36,678 nucleotides of DNA from Bradyrhizobiaceae bacterium (GCA_947479905.1 CANKBJ010000018.1:1-36678); one strand, 5' to 3'; counted from the stretch's first letter, positions 26,239-33,952 are shown. Made by a program: numbers and translations. Notes: generated by a model not told the origin, from the letters alone.

Positions 26239-28038
26239 ATGACCATGCATCGCTATCGTTCACACACCTGCGGCGCGCTGCGCGAAAGCGATATCGGCAA
26301 GGAGGTGCGGCTTTCCGGCTGGTGCCATCGAATTCGCGACCATGGCGGCGTGCTGTTCATCGACCTGCGCGACCATTACGGCCTAACGCAGGTCGTCGCC
26401 GACCCCGACAGCCCGGCCTTCAAGATGGCCGAGACTTTGCGCGCGGAATGGGTGGTGCGCATCGACGGCAAGCTGCGCAAGCGCCCTGCTGGCACCGAGA
26501 ATGCCGACCTACCGACCGGCCAGGTCGAGGTCTATATCACCGAGATCGAAGTGCTGGGCGCGGCCGGCGAACTGCCGATGCCGGTGTTCGGCGAGCAGGA
26601 ATATCCGGAAGACATCCGGCTCAAGTACCGCTTCCTCGATCTGCGCCGCGAACATCTGCACAATAACATCATGCTGCGTGGCTCGATCATCGACTCGCTG
26701 CGCACGCGCATGAAGGCCGGCGGCTTCTTTGAATTCCAGACGCCGATCCTCACAGCGTCGTCGCCGGAAGGTGCGCGCGATTATCTGGTACCGTCGCGCA
26801 TTCATCCCGGCAAGTTCTACGCCCTGCCGCAGGCGCCGCAGCAGTTCAAGCAGCTGATCATGGTCGCCGGCTTCGACCGCTACTTCCAGATCGCGCCGTG
26901 CTTCCGCGACGAGGACGCGCGCGCCGACAGGTCTCCGGGGGAGTTTTATCAGCTCGATCTGGAGATGAGCTTCGTGACGCAACAGGATGTGTTCGACGCG
27001 GTCGAGCCGGTCATTCGCGGCGTATTCGAGGAATTCGGCAAAGGCAAAAAGGTCACGCCGAAGTTTCCGATGATCCCCTACGCCGACGCCTTGCGCAAAT
27101 ACGGCAGCGACAAGCCGGACCTGCGCAATCCGATCGAGATGCAGGATGTCAGCGACGCGTTCCGCGGCTCCGGCTTCAAGATTTTTGCGAAAATTCTCGA
27201 AACGCGCGGCAACGCGGTCTGGGCCATTCCGGCGCCGACCGGGGGAAATCGCGCTTTCGCCGACCGCATGAATTCGTGGGCGCAGGGCGAAGGCCAGCCG
27301 GGCTTGGGCTACATTTTCTGGCGCGAAGGCGAGGAAGGCGGCGCGGGGCCGCTCGCCAAGAACATCGGTCCGGAACGCACCAAACAGATCGCCGATCAAC
27401 TCGGTCTCAAGGTCGGCGATGCCTGTTTCTTCGTTGCGGGCAAGCCAAAGGATTTCGTCAAGTTCGCAGGCTCCGCGCGCACCAAGGTCGGCGAAGAGTT
27501 GAAGCTAATCGCGCAGGATCGTTTCGATCTGTGCTGGATCGTCGACTTCCCGATGTTCGAATGGAGCGACGAGGAAAAGAAAATCGATTTCTCGCATAAC
27601 CCGTTCTCGATGCCGAACATGGGCGTCGAGGAATTCCTCGCGCTCGACCCGGCCGACACCGACAAGCTTTTGTCGATCAATGCGTTCCAGTACGACATCG
27701 TCTGCAATGGCACCGAGCTGTCATCCGGCGCCATCCGCAACCATCGTCCCGAGGTGATGGAAAAGGCGTTCGGCCTGGCCGGCTACGGCAAGGACGTTCT
27801 CGAAGCCAAGTTCGGCGGCATGCTCAATGCCTTCCGGCTCGGCGCGCCGCCGCATGGCGGCATCGCCCCCGGCATTGACCGCATTGTCATGCTCTTGGCC
27901 GGCGAGGAAAACCTGCGCGAGGTCGTGCTGTTCCCGATGAACCAGAAGGCCGAAGACCTGCTGATGAGCGCACCGTCGGACGTGACGCCGAAGCAGCTCA
28001 AGGAGTTGCATATCAGTTTGAATCTGCCGAAGAAGTAA
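26239..28038 (+). CDS. aspS: Aspartyl-tRNA synthetase
   Basis: Class II aminoacyl-tRNA synthetase that charges tRNA-Asp; non-discriminating versions also charge tRNA-Asn. The 599-aa bacterial-type protein has the OB-fold anticodon domain with [15 protein letters not shown] near the N-terminus, motif 2 [11 protein letters not shown] (221-231), the bacterial GAD insertion (about 300-420) and motif 3 in [14 protein letters not shown] (535-548). ATG 26239 has a GGAA element 9 nt upstream. A second ATG two codons later (26245) matches family N-termini and is a possible true start. No frameshift is seen. Confidence 0.96.
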   Translation: MTMHRYRSHTCGALRESDIGKEVRLSGWCHRIRDHGGVLFIDLRDHYGLTQVVADPDSPAFKMAETLRAEWVVRIDGKLRKRPAGTENADLPTGQVEVYITEIEVLGAAGELPMPVFGEQEYPEDIRLKYRFLDLRREHLHNNIMLRGSIIDSLRTRMKAGGFFEFQTPILTASSPEGARDYLVPSRIHPGKFYALPQAPQQFKQLIMVAGFDRYFQIAPCFRDEDARADRSPGEFYQLDLEMSFVTQQDVFDAVEPVIRGVFEEFGKGKKVTPKFPMIPYADALRKYGSDKPDLRNPIEMQDVSDAFRGSGFKIFAKILETRGNAVWAIPAPTGGNRAFADRMNSWAQGEGQPGLGYIFWREGEEGGAGPLAKNIGPERTKQIADQLGLKVGDACFFVAGKPKDFVKFAGSARTKVGEELKLIAQDRFDLCWIVDFPMFEWSDEEKKIDFSHNPFSMPNMGVEEFLALDPADTDKLLSINAFQYDIVCNGTELSSGAIRNHRPEVMEKAFGLAGYGKDVLEAKFGGMLNAFRLGAPPHGGIAPGIDRIVMLLAGEENLREVVLFPMNQKAEDLLMSAPSDVTPKQLKELHISLNLPKK

Positions 28039-28043
28039 CGTCT

Positions 28044-28130
28044 GTCATCACCGGGCTTGTCCCGGTGATCCCGCTTATGCGGGCACCGTGCCATTCTAAG
28101 CGGGATGGCCGGGACGAGCCCGGCCATGAC
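28044..28130. repeat. Composite palindromic element between aspS and the amidohydrolase
   Basis: Several perfect stems are nested here: ATCACCGGG/CCCGGTGAT (28047-28055 with 28061-28069), CCCGC/GCGGG (28070-28074 with 28079-28083) and ATGGCCGGG/CCCGGCCAT (28105-28113 with 28119-28127). CCCGCTTA (28070-28077) can alternatively pair with TAAGCGGG (28097-28104). Outer GTCAT/ATGAC ends (28044, 28126) complete it. It looks like a REP-type dispersed element ending directly before the next ribosome-binding site. Confidence 0.75.
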
Positions 28131-28143
28131 AAGGAGGGGACGA

Positions 28144-28980
28144 ATGCGCCTGTGGCGACAAACGCTTTTTCTGACGGCTCTCCTTGCATCGGGCTTCACA
28201 TCGGCCCGCGCGCAGGAGATGGCGATCTTCGACGCGCACATGCATTACAACCAGGAGCCCAATCCGACTTACACGCTGGACAAGCTCCTCGACGTCTTCA
28301 AGCGCAACAACGTCACCGGCGTTCTCGCCACCAGCCGCCCGAACAAGGGCACCCATCAACTGATGGAGGCCAAGCCCTCCGGCCTCTGGGTGGTGCCGTT
28401 CATCCGGCCATATCGTATCCGCGCTGACATCCAGACATGGTTCGGCGATCCGGCGAGTTTTGAACTCATCGAGGACGAATACAAGCGCGGCTATTATCGC
28501 GGCATCGGCGAATTTCATCTGTCGGGAAAATCGGCGGCGAACGAGTGGGTCAAGAAGGCGGTCGATTTCGCCGTCGCCAAGGACCTCTACCTGCATTGCC
28601 ACTGCGACGACGAAGCGCTGCTGATCCTGTACGGCCATAATGCGCGCGCCAAAATCATCTGGGCGCATACCGGCTTCTCGACGCCGCCGTCGCGCGTTGC
28701 GCAATATCTCGAAAAATATCCGGCGCTGTGGCCGGAATTGTCATATCGCAGCGGCATCACGCAAAGCGGCGGCGCGCTGTCGCCGGAGTGGCGCGATTTG
28801 TTCGCGCGTTATTCCGATCGCTTTTTGCTCGGCTCCGACACCTGGATTCCCGAGCGCTGGCTATCCTACGACCAGATCATGGCTGAGTATCGCGGCTGGC
28901 TGAAGCAATTGCCCAAGGCGCAGGCCGAACGCATCGCGCACGGCAATGCCGATCGTTTATTCGGCCGCAAGGCTGAGTAG
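28144..28980 (+). CDS. Exported amidohydrolase-2 family metal-dependent hydrolase
   Basis: A 278-aa TIM-barrel hydrolase with a cleavable signal peptide (1-23, ending ARA before Gln24), so it should work in the periplasm. Metal-binding residues follow the amidohydrolase pattern: HMH at 32-34 in FDAHMHYN, Glu123 in GEFH, a LHCHCDDE block (150-157), His175 in WAHTG and Asp232 in LLGSDTW. A strong AGGAGG ribosome-binding site directly follows the palindromic element. The reaction and substrate are unknown. Its TAG stop directly abuts the stop of the convergent pirin gene. A lactonase or decarboxylase-like role is possible for this superfamily. Confidence 0.85.
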   Translation: MRLWRQTLFLTALLASGFTSARAQEMAIFDAHMHYNQEPNPTYTLDKLLDVFKRNNVTGVLATSRPNKGTHQLMEAKPSGLWVVPFIRPYRIRADIQTWFGDPASFELIEDEYKRGYYRGIGEFHLSGKSAANEWVKKAVDFAVAKDLYLHCHCDDEALLILYGHNARAKIIWAHTGFSTPPSRVAQYLEKYPALWPELSYRSGITQSGGALSPEWRDLFARYSDRFLLGSDTWIPERWLSYDQIMAEYRGWLKQLPKAQAERIAHGNADRLFGRKAE

Positions 28981-29904
28981 CTATTTCTCCGGCAGCGGAA
29001 TGTACTCGATCTCGTCGCCCGGCACCTTGCCGAAGTGGCCGGCTTTCCATTCCGCCTTGGCCTGCTCGATCCGCTCTTTCCGCGACGACACGAAATTCCA
29101 CCAGATGTGACGCGGCCCATCCATCGGCGCGCCGCCGACGATGATAAAATGCGCCGGCGTCACCGCAGTCACCGTGATCCGGTCGCCGGGCCTGAACACC
29201 AGCAGGCGTCCGGGTTCGAATTTGTCGCCGGCAATATCGATCGTCCCTTCGATCACATAAAGCGCGCGCTCCTCGTGGCCTGCGTCGATGGGCAACGAAG
29301 ATCCAGCCTGCAATGTAACATCCCCGAATATCGTTTCGTGCACGGTCGGCACCGGCGACGTCGCGCCATAGAGCGAGCCGACGACGACGCGCACGGATTT
29401 GCCGTTGTCCTTGATCACGGGAAACTCGGCCGTGTCGTGGTGGGCAAAGCCGGCATCCATTTCTTCTTTGGCTAGCGGCAGCGCCACCCACATCTGCAAG
29501 CCATGAATGGGGCTGCCGCTGGTGCGCAGCGCCGTATCGGTGCGCTCGGAATGCACGATGCCGCGCCCGGCGGTCATCCAGTTCACCTCGCCGGGTTTTA
29601 TCGCCAGCTCGGTGCCGAGCGAGTCGCGGTGCATGATTTCGCCGTCGAACAAATACGTGACGGTGGCGAGCCCGATATGCGGGTGCGGCCGCACATCGAG
29701 GCCGGTGCCGGCGCGAAACTCGGCAGGGCCGAAATGATCGAAAAAGATGAAGGGACCGACCATGCGCGAGCGTGCCGAAGGCAGCGCGCGGCGCACGGAG
29801 AAGCCATCGCCGAGATCGACCGTGCGCGGCACCACGACATGCGCGATGGCCTCGCAGGCATAAACATCGCCGGCCGCCGGATCTTTGCCGGGAAAGAAAC
29901 TCAT
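28981..29904 (-). CDS. Pirin family protein
   Basis: A 307-aa bicupin of the pirin family, non-haem iron proteins that include quercetinases and redox-linked regulators. Metal ligands are visible in the N-terminal cupin: His74 and His76 in VRPHPHIGL (71-79), and His118 with Glu120 in GIVHSE (115-120). Other family blocks are FIFFDHFGP (52-60) and WMTAGRG (109-115). The C-terminal pirin domain covers about 180-290. ATG 29904 follows an AAGGA on the minus strand. It is divergent from the EAL gene, with a CtrA-like site between them, and convergent with the amidohydrolase with no gap. Confidence 0.92.
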   Translation of the reverse strand: MSFFPGKDPAAGDVYACEAIAHVVVPRTVDLGDGFSVRRALPSARSRMVGPFIFFDHFGPAEFRAGTGLDVRPHPHIGLATVTYLFDGEIMHRDSLGTELAIKPGEVNWMTAGRGIVHSERTDTALRTSGSPIHGLQMWVALPLAKEEMDAGFAHHDTAEFPVIKDNGKSVRVVVGSLYGATSPVPTVHETIFGDVTLQAGSSLPIDAGHEERALYVIEGTIDIAGDKFEPGRLLVFRPGDRITVTAVTPAHFIIVGGAPMDGPRHIWWNFVSSRKERIEQAKAEWKAGHFGKVPGDEIEYIPLPEK

Positions 29905-29971
29905 GCTGGATTCCTTTGCATGCTGGAAAAATTGTCGGCTTTTCCGGTCATCATACAAGATACCTAGAATT

Positions 29972-29990
29972 TTAACCCGTTGCTAACCAT
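29972..29990. promoter_or_regulatory. CtrA-like binding site between pirin and EAL genes
   Basis: TTAA (29972-29975), seven bases, then CTAA (29983-29986) matches seven of eight positions of the CtrA consensus TTAA-N7-TTAA. The trailing bases form TAACCAT, which resembles the extended half-site. It lies 68 nt from the pirin start and 123 nt from the EAL-protein start. Confidence 0.4.
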
Positions 29991-30112
29991 AAGGCGGCGG
30001 CGGCGCATTTTTGCCGCCTTGGCAAGTGCGCGCCGGAGCCGGCTTAAGCCGGTCTTTACGGCCGCATGGCTCACTACCGGGGCACCAGAAGAGGTGGGCG
30101 TCCGGAGCCAGA

Positions 30113-31768
30113 ATGGGACTGAGGGTGCGCGCATTCACGCGCCAGCATATTGTTGCGATTGCCGTTGGCGTTCTGGTCGCCAGCGCGCCATTGGTCGCGT
30201 TCAATTTCTGGCTCAGCGGCGTGATCGACCGGCAGGGGCAGGCGGAAACCGATTCCGCCGCGCGACGCATGGTCGCGCTCGGCGAGTCGCGCGTCGGCGA
30301 AGTGACGCGCGCGCTTGACGACCTTGTCCGGCGCCGTGTGACCACATGCGATGCGGTCAATGCCGAGGCGTTGCAAACCGCCGCTTTGGTCACAGCGCCG
30401 ATCAAGGAAGTGGCGATCGTCGGCCCGGCCGGCATCAATCTGTGCTCGCATTTGAATATCGCATTTGTCGGAGCCGGCGCGGGTCGTTCGACCGGCCTCG
30501 ATCCCGGACTGCGCCGCGTGGCGTCATCCGGCCCGCTTGAACCCGGCGGCGGCTATTCGCTCGATGTCCTGAACTTTACCAATGGGCCGCAGATGGTTCG
30601 GTTGCGCCGGGGCACAGGCGAGGGGTTGAACGAGATCGCGGCCCTGATGCCGGCGACCCTGTTTTTGCCGCAGGCAACGTCGCCGCGCGATCGCTTCTAT
30701 GCCTATGTCCGCATCGCGACGCGCGACGGCGCCGCGATAGGCGAATCGGGCGAACGCGCCAGCAATGTCACGGACGGTTTCGCCGCCATCGCGCAATCCA
30801 CGAAGTATGGCTTCACCGCTGAGGTCCTGACCCATCGCGGCAGAACCATTGCCGGCAACCTCGATCTGAAATGGCTCGGTCTGTTCGTCACCGGCATCGT
30901 TGTGGCTTTTCTGATTGCGTTCGCCCTGATGGTGCCGAACAATCTGCCGAACAATCCGGTCGCCGAGCTGGAGCGCGCCCTCAAGGCCGGCGAGTTCGTG
31001 CCGTATTACCAGCCGATCGTCGATATCCAGACCGGCAAGCTGCGCGGCGCCGAAGTGCTGGTGCGCTGGCGCAAGGCGGACGGCACGCTGGTCCTGCCGG
31101 GCTCGTTCATCCCGCTCGCTGAATCGAGCGGCCTGATCCGCGACATGACGTTCGATCTGATGCGGCGGGTCTGCGTCGAGGCCGGCGCGGCGATCGGTCA
31201 ACGGCCGGCACTGAAAGTCTCGTTCAATTTCACCGGCATGCTATTCAGCGATGAGACCATCATCAAGGATGTGCGCAATACTTTCGCGGCGACGCCGATC
31301 AAGCTGTCGCAGGTGGTGCTGGAAGTCACGGAGCGCGACCCGATCGAGAATTTCACGTTGACTCGCCAGGTCATTGCAGGGCTGCAGGGAATGGGCGTGC
31401 GCATCGCCATCGACGATGTCGGCACCGGCCACAGCGGCCTGTCCTATATGCTCAAGCTCGGCGTCGATATCATCAAGATCGACAAAATGTTCGTCGATGC
31501 CATCGGCACCGACCGAAACTCGACAACAATCGTCGAGACCCTGGTCGATCTAGCGCACAACATGCGCATGGACGTGGTCGCCGAAGGTGTCGAGAATTTC
31601 GAGCAGGTCATGCACCTGCGCAATCTCGGCGTCCGCTCGGCGCAGGGCTATGTGTTCGCGCCGCCTTTGCCCGGCAGTTCGTTCCTGCAACTGATCGAGG
31701 CGATGGACACGCTAGGCGTGGAAGGCGGCGCGTATGGCGCGCTGACCGATAAGTCCGCCGCCGCCTGA
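30113..31768 (+). CDS. Membrane-anchored EAL-domain cyclic-di-GMP phosphodiesterase (CSS-like sensor)
   Basis: A 551-aa protein with helix 12-34, a periplasmic domain (35-253), helix 254-276 and a cytoplasmic EAL domain (about 285-535). EAL domains hydrolyse c-di-GMP. Metal and catalytic residues all appear kept: Glu314 (in an EVL version of EAL), Asn372, Glu404, Asp434-Asp435, Lys455, Glu491 and Gln511. The periplasmic part has two cysteines, Cys79 and Cys111 (C-S-H), like the CSS-motif sensors whose cysteines form a disulfide that controls activity. No GGDEF domain is present. The ATG at 30113 places the first helix at the N-terminus. Sensor assignment is by resemblance. Confidence 0.9.
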   Translation: MGLRVRAFTRQHIVAIAVGVLVASAPLVAFNFWLSGVIDRQGQAETDSAARRMVALGESRVGEVTRALDDLVRRRVTTCDAVNAEALQTAALVTAPIKEVAIVGPAGINLCSHLNIAFVGAGAGRSTGLDPGLRRVASSGPLEPGGGYSLDVLNFTNGPQMVRLRRGTGEGLNEIAALMPATLFLPQATSPRDRFYAYVRIATRDGAAIGESGERASNVTDGFAAIAQSTKYGFTAEVLTHRGRTIAGNLDLKWLGLFVTGIVVAFLIAFALMVPNNLPNNPVAELERALKAGEFVPYYQPIVDIQTGKLRGAEVLVRWRKADGTLVLPGSFIPLAESSGLIRDMTFDLMRRVCVEAGAAIGQRPALKVSFNFTGMLFSDETIIKDVRNTFAATPIKLSQVVLEVTERDPIENFTLTRQVIAGLQGMGVRIAIDDVGTGHSGLSYMLKLGVDIIKIDKMFVDAIGTDRNSTTIVETLVDLAHNMRMDVVAEGVENFEQVMHLRNLGVRSAQGYVFAPPLPGSSFLQLIEAMDTLGVEGGAYGALTDKSAAA

Positions 31769-31770
31769 CT

Positions 31771-31800
31771 CCGGCCGGCTCACAGGCCGGCGGGCCCGCC
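31771..31800. terminator. GC-rich dyads after the EAL gene
   Basis: CCGGCC (31771-31776) pairs with GGCCGG (31785-31790), and a second palindrome, GGCGGGCCCGCC, spans 31789-31800. No T-run follows, so this is at best a weak or Rho-assisted terminator. Confidence 0.35.
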
Positions 31801-31803
31801 AAA

Positions 31804-31832
31804 TTGAAAAGTTCCATCGTTTCGTCTATGAA
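31804..31832 (+). promoter_or_regulatory. Promoter of the glycine-zipper gene
   Basis: TTGAAA (31804-31809) and TATGAA (31827-31832) are separated by exactly 17 nt, about 32 nt before the ATG at 31864. This is a good sigma-70-type match, with a strong AGGAGG ribosome-binding site between it and the gene. Confidence 0.55.
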
Positions 31833-31863
31833 TGCCGCCGGTAGGGACAAGGAGGAAATTCGC

Positions 31864-32172
31864 ATGATTCGAATTGCAACCGCGCTGGCGACCGCTGCTC
31901 TGGTGACGCTGGCCGCGGCCGGCCCGGTGTCGGCGCAGAACAATACCTTGGGCGGCGCCATTATCGGCGGCGGCGTCGGCGCTGTCATTGGCGGCGCGGC
32001 GACCAACAGCGCCGGTGGCGCGATTGCCGGCGGCGTCATTGGAGCTGCCGCGGGCGCGGCGCTCGGGTCGCAGATGGAGCCGCGGCGGCGCGGCTATTAC
32101 TGGCACAACGGGCGCTGCTGGCAGCGTCGTGGCGACGGCAATTATTATCGGGTGTCGCGCGATCGCTGCTAA
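31864..32172 (+). CDS. Secreted glycine-zipper protein
   Basis: A 102-aa small exported protein. Residues 1-24 form a signal peptide ending VSA before Gln25. Residues 29-68 are a glycine-zipper stretch (GGAIIGGGVGAVIGG, then GGAIAGGVIGAAAGAALG) that probably spans or associates with a membrane, as in outer-membrane lipoproteins of the SlyB/Rickettsia 17-kDa type, but here no lipobox Cys is present. The C-terminal tail (73-102) is basic and aromatic, with two cysteines (85 and 102) that could form a disulfide. A good promoter and AGGAGG precede it. Its role is unknown; envelope integrity is the usual guess for this class. Confidence 0.8.
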   Translation: MIRIATALATAALVTLAAAGPVSAQNNTLGGAIIGGGVGAVIGGAATNSAGGAIAGGVIGAAAGAALGSQMEPRRRGYYWHNGRCWQRRGDGNYYRVSRDRC

Positions 32173-32399
32173 TTTTCGCGGCCGGCGGTTCTGAATGAAA
32201 AAGGGTGGCCTCGCGGCCACCCAGTTATAACGCCACGCGGGAGGAACCTCGCAGCGGGCTGGCTGGACGATTGGCCGGCCCCAGTGACTAAATTTCAAGC
32301 ACATTGCGCCATGTGCCTTCCGATTCGTCAATATTGATCTGTGGAATAGATCCGGCCTGGCGGTGGCGCATCCCGGGCAACGGACTTTGTGTGTGCCGC
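32173..32399. other. Intergenic region between convergent genes, hairpin-rich
   Basis: This 227-nt gap holds no gene I can support. It contains a strong minus-strand terminator (32203-32222), a CGGGAGG/CCTCG hairpin near 32239-32252, and a GGCTGGC/GGCCGGC hairpin near 32259-32277. Together these could be the 3' end of gpx mRNA or a small RNA. Confidence 0.5.
32203..32222 (-). terminator. Intrinsic terminator reading on the minus strand
   Basis: Perfect 8-bp stem GGGTGGCC/GGCCACCC (32203-32210 and 32215-32222) with a TCGC loop. On the minus strand the stem is followed directly by TTTTTC, a classic intrinsic terminator. It would end gpx transcription or a separate minus-strand RNA; on the plus strand no T-run follows. 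Confidence 0.75.
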
Positions 32400-32990
32400 C
32401 TAGGTCCGGCCCAGTTCGGTTTCGATGGCGACAATGATGGCCGGGTCGGACGGCTCGGTCGCTGACGTGAAGCCCGCTTTCAGACCGCCGTCGCGGCCGA
32501 TCAGATATTTGTGGAAATTCCAGCGCGGCGCATCCTGTGGCCGCGTCGCCGCGGCCCAGCGATAGAACGGATGCGCGCCGGCGCCTTTGACGGTCGCCTT
32601 CGCGGTCAGCGGGAAAGTAACCCGGTATTCCTGGTGCGCGATTTTGCCGATGTCGCCGGCATTGCCCGGCTCCTGACCGCCGAAATCGTTGGAGGGCACG
32701 CCCAGGACGACGAGTCCCTTGTCGCGATAGCGCGTCCACAGCGCCTGGAGCCCAGCATATTGCGGCGTGTAGCCGCACAGCGACGCGGTATTGACGACCA
32801 GGATCGGCCTTCCGGCAAAGGCCGACAGCGCGATATCGTCGCCGTTCAGGCTTTTGAACGTGAAGGCATAGGCCGTCATGTGGCTCATGCCGACAGCCGG
32901 CGGAGTCTGGCTGACGCCTTGCGCCAGTGACGGAATGGGGCCTGCAAGCAACGTTGCACCCGCAGCCAGGAAATAACGGCGATCGATCAT
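32400..32990 (-). CDS. Exported glutathione peroxidase family protein
   Basis: A 196-aa thiol peroxidase-fold protein. The N-terminus MIDRRYFLAAGATLLAGPIPSLAQ is a signal peptide with a twin-arginine-like start, implying periplasmic location. The catalytic Cys72 is in NTASLCGYTPQY (67-78), with Gln106 in NDFGGQEPG (101-109) and Trp157-Asn158 in WNFHKYLI completing the tetrad-like site. It uses Cys, not selenocysteine; bacterial members often use thioredoxin. A TATAAT on the minus strand (32997-33002) lies so close to the ATG that the mRNA may be leaderless. The frame is open further upstream, but the extra residues do not resemble the family. Confidence 0.88.
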   Translation of the reverse strand: MIDRRYFLAAGATLLAGPIPSLAQGVSQTPPAVGMSHMTAYAFTFKSLNGDDIALSAFAGRPILVVNTASLCGYTPQYAGLQALWTRYRDKGLVVLGVPSNDFGGQEPGNAGDIGKIAHQEYRVTFPLTAKATVKGAGAHPFYRWAAATRPQDAPRWNFHKYLIGRDGGLKAGFTSATEPSDPAIIVAIETELGRT

Positions 32991-32996
32991 GCCGCC

Positions 32997-33002
32997 ATTA
33001 TA
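32997..33002 (-). promoter_or_regulatory. -10 element of gpx, possible leaderless start
   Basis: A perfect TATAAT on the minus strand ends 7 nt before the ATG at 32990, so transcription would start at or next to the A of the ATG. The matching -35 position is GC-rich and poor. No Shine-Dalgarno precedes the ATG. Confidence 0.4.
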
Positions 33003-33054
33003 GCGGCTGCGCGCGCGCCGGTCGTGCACGTTTTTTTGAACGGATATCGGCATT

Positions 33055-33171
33055 GAAAAGGCGTCATCCTTTTCGCACCGCAAGTTGCAGCGAAAGGAGC
33101 CGGCCCAACGCTTGAGCGCCGCCTGTTTCCTGTTGGGGCGAGGGCGCGTGCGTCCGGGGCCGGGCTCCTTT
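33055..33171. other. Cluster of overlapping inverted repeats upstream of gpx
   Basis: GAAAAGG (33055-33061) pairs with CCTTTTC (33068-33074). TTTCGC (33071-33076) pairs with GCGAAA (33090-33095) and shares bases with the first stem, so the two exclude each other. A larger near-palindrome joins AAAGGAGCCGGCCC (33093-33106) to GGGCCGGGCTCCTTT (33157-33171) with a one-base bulge. No gene is supported here. Confidence 0.45.
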
Positions 33172-33256
33172 CTTGCGCAAGGCGTGATCAGTCCGAATTC
33201 AAGTGGCCTCAGAGCGGGAATTGGATCATCCGCCGTGGCCTGTCGGATATCGCGCG

Positions 33257-33469
33257 TCACGCTGCCGCAAATCGTACCGTCGTCTCGAACGAATAACCGC
33301 AGGCCTCGCATTGCCAAAGATGGCGGGCGCAGGCCGGATTAAGCCACTCAGACCACTCCGGCATAAAGATCGCTTCGCCGCATTGGGCGCATTCATTGGT
33401 CGGCCGCGTGCGCGCAATGCGCGCCGGGTCGACGCTGATTCTTGCGGCGGCGGGAACGAATAGGCGCAT
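33257..33469 (-). CDS. Small zinc-ribbon protein (70 aa)
   Basis: A 70-aa protein of unknown role with two CxxC pairs, Cys27/Cys30 in NECAQCGE and Cys54/Cys57 in WQCEACGY, forming a likely zinc ribbon. The sequence between them (MPEWSEW, 36-42, and ARHLWQCE) is similar to small conserved proteins that I recall in Bradyrhizobium-like genomes. The first 22 residues are basic. ATG 33469 has a GGAGG ribosome-binding site 6 nt upstream on the minus strand, which decides the start; the frame is open further but without such a site. Possible roles include nucleic-acid or protein binding; none is shown. Confidence 0.8.
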   Translation of the reverse strand: MRLFVPAAARISVDPARIARTRPTNECAQCGEAIFMPEWSEWLNPACARHLWQCEACGYSFETTVRFAAA

Positions 33470-33486
33470 GGGGGGCCTCCGTTGAC

Positions 33487-33746
33487 GTGTTGCGTGAACC
33501 GACGCATTACGCACCCTCAAACACAACTTGGTTCCCCGACCCCCCGCACATTACTGACACGATAGCGCCGAGATTCCGACAATGAAGCAGCAAGGCTGAC
33601 GTAACCGCCAAGAATGGTACGTGCGAACCATTGCCGGGCGACGAGAATTGAGCCTGTGTATAACCTGGAGGAGTGCGCTCAGCACTCAGCGCAACACGCG
33701 GCAATAGCCGCGCGAAAAATAATTTAGCCGCCCGGAAAAAATTATT
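33487..33746. other. Hairpin-rich intergenic region between two small genes
   Basis: No gene is visible here. Successive stems are TGCGT/ACGCA (near 33487-33505), AATGGT/ACCATT (33613-33618 with 33627-33632), TGCGCT/AGCGCA (33674-33679 with 33688-33693), CGCGGC/GCCGCG (33697-33702 with 33707-33712) and AATAATTT/AAATTATT (33718-33725 with 33739-33746). The last lies just after the stop of the 50-aa gene and could act in its termination. Confidence 0.45.
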
Positions 33747-33748
33747 GA

Positions 33749-33901
33749 TTATTTCTTGTCGACCGAGATGCCGCCGGGGCCAAAATTGATCTGCACGCCT
33801 TTTGGCTCGCGATTATCTTCGTAAACCTTGTAACCCAAAACGCCGACTGCCACGCACAGCACGGCTACGGCGAGTATCAAAATATTGCGATTGATCGGCA
33901 T
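33749..33901 (-). CDS. Small single-pass membrane protein (50 aa)
   Basis: A 50-aa protein beginning MPINRNILILAVAVLCVAVG. Residues about 6-22 form one membrane helix; the tail is polar (YKVYEDNREPKG) and ends in a short GISVDKK segment. Small proteins of this layout occur widely in Bradyrhizobium-like genomes, from memory. The ATG at 33901 is supported by an AGGGGGA ribosome-binding site 4 nt upstream. Directly before it is a near-perfect EcfG-type promoter, so it is probably a member of the general stress response. Function is unknown. Confidence 0.8.
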   Translation of the reverse strand: MPINRNILILAVAVLCVAVGVLGYKVYEDNREPKGVQINFGPGGISVDKK

Positions 33902-33927
33902 GAAGTCCCCCTGATTGTCATGCCGCT

Positions 33928-33952
33928 AACGCAGCGATGGAACTTTTGTTCC
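33928..33952 (-). promoter_or_regulatory. EcfG-type general stress promoter of the 50-aa membrane protein
   Basis: On the minus strand GGAAC (33952-33948), 16 nt, then CGTT (33931-33928) matches the EcfG (alphaproteobacterial general stress sigma factor) consensus GGAAC-N16/17-CGTT. Transcription would start near 33921, about 20 nt before the ATG. The -35 falls in one arm of a perfect palindrome. Confidence 0.65.

Noticed and set aside
28043-28049. CTGTCAT half of a Pho box
   Set aside because: It has no second half at the right spacing and is part of a palindromic repeat after aspS.
33085-33342. 85-codon plus-strand open frame upstream of the zinc-ribbon gene end
   Set aside because: It overlaps the better-supported zinc-ribbon gene and an inverted-repeat cluster, with low-complexity sequence.
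33520-33536. Second EcfG-like -35 (GGAAC on the minus strand) before the zinc-ribbon gene
   Set aside because: The -10 position at the right distance reads GTGC, not CGTT.
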